Below are positions 27,477 through 33,063 of a stretch of DNA of 33,063 nucleotides, one piece after another. Below the pieces are notes generated by a model. The model saw only the letters and a list, made by a program, of their open reading frames with translations, ran no database searches and was not told the DNA's origin. The number at the start of each line of letters is the position of its first letter. The first letter of the stretch is position 1. This DNA is from Myxococcaceae bacterium (GTDB lineage Bacteria > Myxococcota > Myxococcia > Myxococcales > UBA5297). Position numbers and translations under genes: made by a program. Location of the stretch: assembly GCA_017500825.1 (NCBI GenBank), contig JAFVYB010000121.1, positions 1 to 33,063 on the forward strand, read 5' to 3'.

Positions 27477-28244
27477 ATGAATCTCTCATCGATCGTTCAG
27501 TCCACGATGCTCCTCGCCGCAGAAGCGGGGGAAGAGACCAGCCTGTTTGCCAGCCTTGCTGCCAGTTACAAAGAAGGCGGCTGGGGTATGTATCCCATCA
27601 CCCTTTGTCTGGTTATTCTTCTCGCCATTCTCGGTGATCGCGTTTACATGCTTTATTTTAAGGCGAGTATTAATAAGGCTGTCTTTATGCGCGGGCTCAA
27701 GCATTATATTTTTGCCGGCGAATTGGATAAAGCCATCAGTTACGTCGCCGGACAGAAGCAAACGCCGCTCACCCAGGTCGTGAAGGCGGGTCTGATGAAT
27801 GTGCCGCGTGGCGAGGCTGAGGTTCAGGCGGCCATGGATGAGGCTGCCCTTCGAGAGAATCCCAAGATTGAGGCCCGCACTGGTTACCTGGCGATGATCG
27901 GTAACGCAGCCATGCTCAGCGGTCTTTTGGGAACGGTTTCCGGTCTTATCACCTGCTTCGAGGCGGTGGCTCACGTCAGCGCGGCTGACAAGGGAACAAT
28001 TCTGTCAGCGGGTATTTCCGAAGCCATGAACTGCACCGCTTTTGGTCTGGGTACGGCTATCCCCGCGCTGGTTTCTTTCTCGGTGCTCAATGGTCGAACG
28101 CAGCACATGATTGACGACATCAATGAGACAGCCGTTGGTGTGCTCAACCTTGTGATTGCCAACAAGGACAAGCTGCGCAGTGGTGGCACTGCTAATCCGG
28201 CAGCGGGCGTGCCTGCCCAAAATCTTCCGGCTTTCCATCAGTGA
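27477..28244 (+). CDS. ExbB/TolQ/MotA-type proton channel subunit
   Basis: 255 residues, ATG 27477 with GGAGG 11 bases upstream. The channel-forming stator of an inner-membrane motor that uses proton flow to drive envelope work. An amphipathic N-terminus (about 1-38) precedes helix 1 (MYPITLCLVILLAILGDRVYML). A cytoplasmic segment of about 85 residues carries PLTQVVKAGL, then helix 2 (YLAMIGNAAMLSGLLGTVSGLI) and helix 3 (MNCTAFGLGTAIPALVSF). The Thr residues in LLGTVSG and TAFGLGT are the polar lining positions conserved in TolQ/ExbB. It is the first gene of an ExbB-ExbD-ExbD set, the same composition as AglR-AglQ-AglS of Myxococcus gliding and as many Exb/Tol sets. No Tol-Pal or TonB receptor genes are adjacent, so the partner machine is open. 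Confidence 0.93.
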   Translation: MNLSSIVQSTMLLAAEAGEETSLFASLAASYKEGGWGMYPITLCLVILLAILGDRVYMLYFKASINKAVFMRGLKHYIFAGELDKAISYVAGQKQTPLTQVVKAGLMNVPRGEAEVQAAMDEAALRENPKIEARTGYLAMIGNAAMLSGLLGTVSGLITCFEAVAHVSAADKGTILSAGISEAMNCTAFGLGTAIPALVSFSVLNGRTQHMIDDINETAVGVLNLVIANKDKLRSGGTANPAAGVPAQNLPAFHQ

Positions 28245-28287
28245 GAGCGCGGGTGTGAGCCCGGAATTGAGTTCTGGGCTCGCGCTC
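28245..28287 (+). promoter_or_regulatory. Intercistronic hairpin after the ExbB-like gene
   Basis: It begins at the base after the stop codon. GAGCGCG (28245-28251) pairs with CGCGCTC (28281-28287) and GAGCCCGGAA pairs with TTCTGGGCTC, with a small internal bulge and a loop of about five bases. There is no U-tract. It may protect the upstream message or lower expression of the ExbD genes relative to ExbB. Confidence 0.6.
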
Positions 28288-28401
28288 AGGGTGAATCGTT
28301 TTGTTTCATCTGAACCGGAGGCGCGGGGCAGGGGATTGGCTTTGATTATTTAAGTCAGGCCTTTGTTCGTTGAATTCTCCGGGATTTAAGGAGCTCTCCC
28401 C

Positions 28402-28947
28402 ATGGCTGGAGGTATGGACCTCGGGACAAAGGGCGGAAAGAGATCGCTTGACACCGCCATCAACCTTGTCCCGTTCATCGATCTTTTGTCCGCCATCATT
28501 AGCTTTTTGATCATGACGGCGGTGTGGAATCAGATCGATCGATTGACCGTCACGCAATCTGGCGCGCCGAGCAGCAGTGATTCGCCTCCCGAAGAGAGCA
28601 AGACGCTGCCGCTCAATTTACAGATCACCGAAAAGGGTTTCTTCGTCACGACGGGCGAGGTGAGTTACGACATCGAAAAGAGCGACGGTAAATATGTCTA
28701 TTGCCTCCGCTCGCCGGCCAAGGATGTCATCGCCGACCCGGCCAAATGCGACGAGAATTCACTTGTCGGTGTTCTGCGCAAAATTAAAGCTGACGCCAGC
28801 GATCAGAGAAACATCACGGTGCAATGCAAAAACGAGGTCCCTTATCGAGAGCTCGTCCGCGTCGTGGACACCTGTAATTACAAGGATTCCTCGGGAAAGA
28901 CTCTCTTTTTCCCCGATGTCGCCATCAGCGCATTGGATCCCAACTGA
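28402..28947 (+). CDS. ExbD/TolR-like motor subunit, cysteine-rich
   Basis: 181 residues, ATG 28402 with AAGGAG 8 bases upstream. A short basic cytoplasmic tail (GTKGGKRSLDTAINLVP) leads into the single helix FIDLLSAIISFLIMTAVW, which has the conserved proton-carrying Asp at residue 27. The periplasmic domain (about 50-180) fits the ExbD/TolR fold (TLPLNLQITEKGFFV, then ITVQCKNEVPYRELVRVVDTC). It contains four cysteines (YCLRS, AKCDE, VQCKN, DTCNY), which is unusual for ExbD and may form two disulfides in the periplasm. It is separated from the ExbB gene by 157 bases with a hairpin and from the second ExbD gene by only 30 bases. It probably forms a heteromeric plug with the other ExbD. Confidence 0.9.
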   Translation: MAGGMDLGTKGGKRSLDTAINLVPFIDLLSAIISFLIMTAVWNQIDRLTVTQSGAPSSSDSPPEESKTLPLNLQITEKGFFVTTGEVSYDIEKSDGKYVYCLRSPAKDVIADPAKCDENSLVGVLRKIKADASDQRNITVQCKNEVPYRELVRVVDTCNYKDSSGKTLFFPDVAISALDPN

Positions 28948-28977
28948 CGACGCACGTGCGCCCAAAGGTCTGAACCC

Positions 28978-29568
28978 ATGCCTATCGTCATCCCAGGAAA
29001 GCGCTATTCACCCCGTCTCGCCAAGAGTCGACTCTTCGGCAGCGGTGCCCATGGCAAGAAGTCGGTCGTGACCGATTTGCTCGTCACGCCGCTCGTCGAC
29101 ATGTTCATCATCATCGTCATCTTCCTGTTGCAGAACTTCTCTGCCACCGGCGAAATCCTCTTTATGTCGCAGGACATCACCCTTCCCAACGCCTCCAACG
29201 GCACGGAAATCGAGCGGTCGCCAGTCGTTCAGATTTCGGCGGAGGGCACAGGGGAGAACGCGACGCCCAAGGCGATCATGGTCGAGGGTGAGCATGTGGC
29301 CCAGATCGCTGATTTGGAACGCGACGAGTATTGGAACATCCCCGCGCTCGAAGAAAAACTGCGCGATATCAAAAAGCGCTACGAGGCACTGCACGGAGCG
29401 GATGAGTCATTCAAAGGCGACATTAATATCCAGGCTCACCACGCCATCCCCTTTAGCACCGTCAAGCGCGTCCTCTTTTCCTGCAATCAGGCAGGTTTCA
29501 CGAATATCAATTTTGCGGCCATGCGCGCAGGCGCCGCGTCGATGAGCGATATTCCAGGATCAAAATAG
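28978..29568 (+). CDS. Second ExbD/TolR-like motor subunit
   Basis: 196 residues, ATG 28978 with AAAGG upstream, 30 bases after the first ExbD gene. A basic N-terminal tail of about 32 residues (GKRYSPRLAKSRLFGSG) is longer than usual. The helix TPLVDMFIIIVIFLLQNF has the conserved Asp at residue 41. The periplasmic part carries ITLPNASNG, a short helix (ALEEKLRDIKKRYEAL), then INIQAHHAIPFSTVKRVLFSC and GFTNINFAAM, the usual ExbD/TolR beta-alpha ending. It has only one periplasmic cysteine, in contrast to its neighbour. Two different ExbD subunits with one ExbB recall AglQ and AglS. The operon ends in an intrinsic terminator 49 bases after its stop. Confidence 0.92.
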   Translation: MPIVIPGKRYSPRLAKSRLFGSGAHGKKSVVTDLLVTPLVDMFIIIVIFLLQNFSATGEILFMSQDITLPNASNGTEIERSPVVQISAEGTGENATPKAIMVEGEHVAQIADLERDEYWNIPALEEKLRDIKKRYEALHGADESFKGDINIQAHHAIPFSTVKRVLFSCNQAGFTNINFAAMRAGAASMSDIPGSK

Positions 29569-29869
29569 GGGCGGAATCTTTCCGGAAACATTGATTTCGC
29601 CATCGATGGTTTGACGAAAAGGCTCGACGCGATTTTCTGCATCGGGCCTTTTGTTTTAATGCGTTCGCTGCTTTTCTGTCTTTCTGCTTCAGAAGACTCC
29701 TTTGGGTTGAATGCGTCATTATCGCCTCTCAAAAAAGTTGGCAGGCACAATTGACGCGCGCCACGGATAAAGTCGATCTCACGGCGAACAAGTAATTCTG
29801 TATGAATTGATGAATCGAGCATCGCCATTGTCGCGGCGCTCATTCTTTTCAACGAAAGGACGCCTCGAG
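29569..29869. other. Spacer after motor operon
   Basis: About 300 bases. It holds the motor operon terminator (29617-29657), then AT-richer sequence that must promote the next gene; a TTGACG near 29748 has no matching -10 at proper distance. I see nothing else in it. Confidence 0.4.
29617..29657 (+). terminator. Intrinsic terminator of motor operon
   Basis: AAAAGGCTCGA (29617-29627) pairs with TCGGGCCTTTT (29642-29652), 11 pairs with one wobble and a 14-base loop, then TGTTTT. Confidence 0.75.
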
Positions 29870-30577
29870 ATGGAAAATATGAATGCCAACAATGTCCCGC
29901 CGTTCGCGGGACAGCCGCCAAGGCAGCAGTCCAATCCCCTCGCCATCGTCGCGTTTGTGATCGCCATTGTCGCGGGATGTCTTGGCCTCGTGCCGTTTCT
30001 GGGCCTGGTGGCCGCGCTGGTAGCTCTCGTCCTCGGCGTCGTGGCCAAGGGCAAGTCGGCTCAGGGGGGCGGCAGTGGCCTGTCGATCGCTGCCATCGTC
30101 ATCGCGGTGCTCGCCCTCCTGATAGGCCTCGCCTCCAGTGCCTGCTCGCTGCTCGTCGTCCATGGCGCCAAGACAATGGAGCGCGAGCTCAAAAATCAGG
30201 GCATCGACGTGAAGGAACTCGTCAATGAGCTCAATTCCGAGGCCACCAAGGCGCGCCTCAAGTCGATGAACGAGATCGCTGAGCAGGCGCGCGCCATCCA
30301 GGAGAGCGCCAAGGCGGGCGAATCCGATGAAGGCGTGGCGCAGAACTCGACCGAAGGGGCCGACGATGTCCAGCAGGAGGCGGCAGACAAGGCCGAGCCC
30401 GAGGCCGCCGCGCAACCCAAAAGCAAAAACGCAGCAGAGATGGAGGCAATGCAGCGCATGTTGGAGATGGTTGGCGCAGACCTGAACAAACTGCCGCCAG
30501 CCGAACGCGAAAAGATCCGCGCGCTTATGCAAAACAAAATCGACGGCAACGCCCAGCAAAAGGCCACCACGCCCTGA
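29870..30577 (+). CDS. DUF4190-like membrane protein with polar tail
   Basis: 235 residues from ATG 29870, chosen for GAAAGGA 9 bases upstream; an in-frame start further upstream has no such site. A Pro/Gln-rich N-terminus (NVPPFAGQPPRQQSNPLA) precedes two hydrophobic stretches (IVAFVIAIVAGCLGLVPFLG continuing to LVALVLGVVA, and IAAIVIAVLALLIGLASSAC), separated by a Gly/Lys loop. This is the DUF4190 layout. The remaining 120 residues are charged, Ala/Glu/Gln-rich and probably helical (RLKSMNEIAEQARAIQESA, then MQRMLEMVGADLNKLPPAER). No enzyme motif is seen and its function is not known. It is a single-gene unit between the motor operon terminator and its own terminator at 30604-30638. Confidence 0.75.
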   Translation: MENMNANNVPPFAGQPPRQQSNPLAIVAFVIAIVAGCLGLVPFLGLVAALVALVLGVVAKGKSAQGGGSGLSIAAIVIAVLALLIGLASSACSLLVVHGAKTMERELKNQGIDVKELVNELNSEATKARLKSMNEIAEQARAIQESAKAGESDEGVAQNSTEGADDVQQEAADKAEPEAAAQPKSKNAAEMEAMQRMLEMVGADLNKLPPAEREKIRALMQNKIDGNAQQKATTP

Positions 30578-30603
30578 CAATGGCGTTTGCCCGCCACATC
30601 CTC

Positions 30604-30638
30604 AAAAATCCCCCGGTTAGTCGGGGGATTTTTCGTTT
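30604..30638 (+). terminator. Intrinsic terminator, perfect 12-bp stem
   Basis: AAAAATCCCCCG (30604-30615) and CGGGGGATTTTT (30622-30633) pair perfectly around a 6-base loop, followed by CGTTTTT. A-tract and T-tract flank the GC core, so it could work in both directions. Confidence 0.93.
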
Positions 30639-30737
30639 TTCGCCTCAAAAACCACGGCGCCGCGTCAATCCACTCTGGCGCCCAATCCAGTCAACGCCCG
30701 CTCATGACAGCGGCCCCGCCCAAGAAAGGCAAAATCC

Positions 30738-32681
30738 ATGTCTCGATTTCTCCTCCCCGTTTCAGCGCTCGTGCTCCTTGGCTGTGGCGCACACGTCGCC
30801 TCGGCCAGCGCCTCGCAAAATGCCGCCATGAGCGCCGCTTTCACGCCCGACGCCAACATGGAGCGCAGCGCCCTGCCCGCCGATAGCAAGTGGAACCTCG
30901 CCCCGCTCTTTGCCGACGACGCTGCCTTTTCCGCCGCCAGCGATCAGGTCCTGGCCAACATCGCCTCGCTCGCCGCCTTCCAGGGCAAACTCGCCGCCCC
31001 CGAGTCGCTCGCTACCTGTCTCGACCTGTATTTCGACACGCGCCTGACGGCCAACAAGATGACCCTCTACGCCCAGACGCGCCTGGTCACCGATCAGAAG
31101 TCTGCCGAACGGCAGCGCATGAACGACCTCGCCCTCAAGCGTTTCGCCGACTTCATGACCGCCACCGCCTTCATCCGCCAGGAGGTCCTGGCCTACGACT
31201 CGTCGAGCCTCGAACAGGCCATGGCCGCGCACCCCGCACTCGCCCGACACGCCCACTACCTGCGCGAAATCCACCGCCGCAAAGCGCGCGTGCTCGCCCC
31301 CGAGACAGAGCGCGTTCTGGGCCTGGCCGGCGACAACCTCTGGGCCGAAATCGACCTCAACGAGCTGCCCAGCGCCCATGAAAAGACCTTTGGCGCCACG
31401 CTCTCAGACATCCGCTGGCCCACGATCACCGACGCCGAGGGCAAACAGGTGCAGCTGACGCTCTCCAATTACGCCGTCTACCGCGCCTCGCCCGATCGCC
31501 GCGTTCGCCAGGAAACGGTCGCCAAGTTCTTCGCCACGCTGCGCCAGCACGAGGACATCTTCGCCGCCACCCTTGGCGGGCAGCTCGGCCTCAACGTCCT
31601 CTTCGCCCGCGCCCGCGGCTACGACACCGCCCTGGAGGCCTACCTCGACAAGGACAACATCGACACGGCCGTCTACCGCTCGCTGATCTCGGCCATCAAC
31701 GCCAACCTCGCCCCACTCCACCGCTACGTGGCCCTGCGCAAAAAGGTCATGGGCCTCGACGAACTGCACTTCTACGACCTCTACACGCCGATGGTGGCGT
31801 CGAGCCAGAGCGCCTTCCCCTACAGCGCGGCGCGCGACATCCTGCCCAAGGCGCTCGCCCCGCTCGGCAAGGAATACGTCGACGTCCTCACCCGCGCGCT
31901 CGACCCCAAAGAGGGCTGGATCGACCTCTACCCGCACAAGGACAAGGAGAGCGGCGCCTTTTCCTGCAGCACCTACGGCGTCCACCCCTTCGTGAAGATG
32001 AACTACTTCAACGACCACGACGGGCTGTCGACCCTGGCGCACGAACTCGGCCACGCGCTGCACAGCGACCTCGCCATGAAGGCCCAGCCCTACGCCTCGG
32101 CGAGCTACTCCATGCTCAACGCCGAGACCGCCTCCACCTTCAACGAGAAGCTCCTCTCCGACTACCTCCTCAAAGCCGCCAAAACGCCGGCCGAAGAGCT
32201 CGCCATCCTCAACGAATTGGCCGAGACCATTCGCGGCACCATCTATCGCCAGGCCATGTTTGCTGAATTCGAGCTCAAAGCCCATGAGCTCATCGAGGCG
32301 GGCCAGCCCATCCATGCCGACGCGCTCAACGCCCTCTATGGCGCTTTGGTTCAAACCTATTATGGCCCGGATTTCACCATGGACGCCGACGACGTGGTTG
32401 AATGGGCCTATATTCCGCATTTTTATTATAAGTATTATGTCTATTCCTATGCGCTCGGGCTCTCCAGCGGCATTGCCCTGGCCGAAAAGGTCGGCACGGG
32501 CGACACCAAAGCGCGCGACGCCTATCTGGGAATGCTCAAGGCGGGTTCCTCCAAACCGCCCGTCCAATTGATGAAAGACGCGGGCGTTGATTTGACGACA
32601 CCCGAGGCAGTGGTCGCCGCCGCCAAATTGCTCGACGCCACCGTCGCGCGCATGGAAGAGATTATTTTTAAAAATAAATAA
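30738..32681 (+). CDS. Oligoendopeptidase F-like (M3) lipoprotein
   Basis: 647 residues. A zinc metallopeptidase of family M3B that cleaves oligopeptides inside a deep channel. Unlike typical cytoplasmic PepF, it starts with a lipoprotein signal (MSRFLLPVSALVLLGC, lipobox LLGC, Cys16), so it should be anchored in the envelope. Residues 45-250 form the PepF N-terminal helical lobe (WNLAPLFADDAAFSAASDQV). The zinc site is HELGH at 435-439, with third ligand Glu463 in NAETAST, and the active-site lid text GVHPFVKMNYF lies before it. Tail motifs such as HFYYKYYVYSYALG are typical of M3B. It is complete and monocistronic, between a terminator at 30604 and another at 32757. The last third is noticeably AT-richer at codon third positions than the middle. 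Confidence 0.95.
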   Translation: MSRFLLPVSALVLLGCGAHVASASASQNAAMSAAFTPDANMERSALPADSKWNLAPLFADDAAFSAASDQVLANIASLAAFQGKLAAPESLATCLDLYFDTRLTANKMTLYAQTRLVTDQKSAERQRMNDLALKRFADFMTATAFIRQEVLAYDSSSLEQAMAAHPALARHAHYLREIHRRKARVLAPETERVLGLAGDNLWAEIDLNELPSAHEKTFGATLSDIRWPTITDAEGKQVQLTLSNYAVYRASPDRRVRQETVAKFFATLRQHEDIFAATLGGQLGLNVLFARARGYDTALEAYLDKDNIDTAVYRSLISAINANLAPLHRYVALRKKVMGLDELHFYDLYTPMVASSQSAFPYSAARDILPKALAPLGKEYVDVLTRALDPKEGWIDLYPHKDKESGAFSCSTYGVHPFVKMNYFNDHDGLSTLAHELGHALHSDLAMKAQPYASASYSMLNAETASTFNEKLLSDYLLKAAKTPAEELAILNELAETIRGTIYRQAMFAEFELKAHELIEAGQPIHADALNALYGALVQTYYGPDFTMDADDVVEWAYIPHFYYKYYVYSYALGLSSGIALAEKVGTGDTKARDAYLGMLKAGSSKPPVQLMKDAGVDLTTPEAVVAAAKLLDATVARMEEIIFKNK

Positions 32682-32756
32682 AGATAGCCGTCTCGGCTTC
32701 AGGCGGGTTTTAAAATCGTTTGATCTTTAGAAATCACCGATGTTTTTTGTGCTTCG

Positions 32757-32792
32757 GCGCACGGCAGTTTGTTTTCTGCTGTGCGCTTTTTT
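32757..32792 (+). terminator. Intrinsic terminator after M3 peptidase
   Basis: GCGCACGGCAG (32757-32767) pairs with CTGCTGTGCGC (32776-32786), 11 pairs with one wobble and an 8-base T-rich loop, then six T. It lies 76 bases after the stop codon. Confidence 0.88.
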
Positions 32793-32815
32793 ATTTTTGA
32801 TTTGAACCTGAATTA

Positions 32816-32831
32816 GCTCGATTTAATTTTT
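32816..32831. repeat. AT-rich 16-mer, copy 3, one mismatch
   Basis: GCTCGATTTAATTTTT differs from copies 1 and 2 at one base. The bases just after it (ATATCCAAAACGC) are, in reverse complement, nearly the same as GGATATAAAATTAAAT inside the methyltransferase relic (7991-8006). Confidence 0.55.
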
Positions 32832-32854
32832 ATATCCAAAACGCTTTTTGTTAG

Positions 32855-32990
32855 CCTGAGTCGATATTGGCAGGGCGTTGTCTTGAATCGACATCGACAC
32901 GTCAAAGACTTGAATCGACATCGACACGACATCGTCCCGAATGAACATTGGCACGGCATCGTCCCGAATTGACTTTGGCGTGTCGGCGCC
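32855..32990. repeat. Degenerate 27-bp tandem repeat, about five units
   Basis: Units start near 32855, then at 32882, 32909, 32937 and 32964; lengths are 27, 27, 28, 27 and 27. Units 2 and 3 share CTTGAATCGACATCGACACG exactly; units 4 and 5 share CCGAAT, a TTGGC core and TCG at matching places. The 28-base unit breaks a 3-base phase, so a coding repeat is unlikely. Confidence 0.75.
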
Positions 32991-33063
32991 TGCTCTGCCC
33001 CGTTCGAGCGAATTTAGTTCGAAATCAATGCGAGAGTGAAAAACCCATGTTTTTTCCCTCTCG

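Larger units (their letters stand above)
32682..33063. other. AT-rich right-edge spacer
   Basis: 382 bases without a supportable gene. It holds a terminator (32757-32792), the third AT-rich 16-mer (32816-32831), and a degenerate tandem repeat (32855-32990), then ends with a TTCGA/TTCGAA pair near 33001-33022. Confidence 0.5.

Noticed and set aside
27477..29568. Naming the motor genes aglR, aglQ and aglS
   Set aside because: Only the subunit composition matches; no other gliding genes are in the window and ExbBD or TolQR ancestry cannot be excluded without a tree.
29747..29780. Promoter with TTGACG for the DUF4190-like gene
   Set aside because: No acceptable -10 element at 16-18 bases; GATAAAG is too close.
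32855..32990. CRISPR array
   Set aside because: Units abut with no unique spacers, and no cas gene is present.

Overview
The window reads as a high-GC chromosome segment from a deltaproteobacterial or Myxococcota-like bacterium (the Bradymonadales are one possibility). This assignment is inferred from gene content, not from a marker phylogeny. The pointers are an ExbB-ExbD-ExbD motor set, a secreted protein ending in a TonB/AgmX-like domain, an argS-SPOR-surE-nlpD order, several lipoprotein peptidases, a TPR/DUF3857 lipoprotein, and promoters of the TTGACA-N17-TAGCTT type. I see no rRNA, tRNA, CRISPR array, transposase, integrase or phage gene.

Layout. Bases 1 to about 112 encode, on the minus strand, a piece of FtsZ with low GC and foreign-looking codon use. 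It loses homology at an abrupt edge and is probably a contig-end chimera. From 385 to 5312 lie a multi-spanning GT-C-like membrane protein, a soluble and a membrane-bound histidine kinase that converge with no response regulator nearby, and an unrecognised tail-anchored protein. A prolyl-oligopeptidase lipoprotein follows (5374-7695), then a decayed, AT-richer N6-adenine DNA methyltransferase (7742-8211) and a second GT-C-like membrane protein (8222-10018). On the minus strand come a 1286-residue TPR/DUF3857 lipoprotein whose transglutaminase-like fold seems to lack its catalytic Cys and His, and the double-ATPase subunit of a nucleoside-type ABC importer without its permeases.

From 16142 to 21394 all genes are on the plus strand: argS, a SPOR protein, surE, an NlpD-like LysM/M23 lipoprotein and a small secreted TonB-like protein, ending in a strong intrinsic terminator. 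This is an envelope and cell-division flavoured run. After an AT-rich spacer with a terminator-like hairpin come glgB, an M29 aminopeptidase, a MIF-type tautomerase and a PilZ protein, then a convergent zinc-ribbon protein. A 586-base spacer holds a good promoter that drives an ExbB/TolQ-like protein and two ExbD/TolR-like proteins, a proton-driven motor resembling the AglRQS/Tol/Exb class. A DUF4190-like membrane protein and a PepF-type M3 peptidase lipoprotein follow. The right edge is AT-rich, with a terminator and a degenerate 27-base tandem repeat.

The envelope theme (proton-driven motor, SPOR, LysM/M23, TonB-like domain) and the peptidases (S9, M3, M29) suggest a Gram-negative that degrades peptides at its surface. 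No obviously new defence or biosynthetic system was found. The most unusual items are the motor operon with its cysteine-rich ExbD and intercistronic hairpin, the apparently dead transglutaminase lipoprotein, the methyltransferase relic, and an AT-rich 16-base word found in three spacers.
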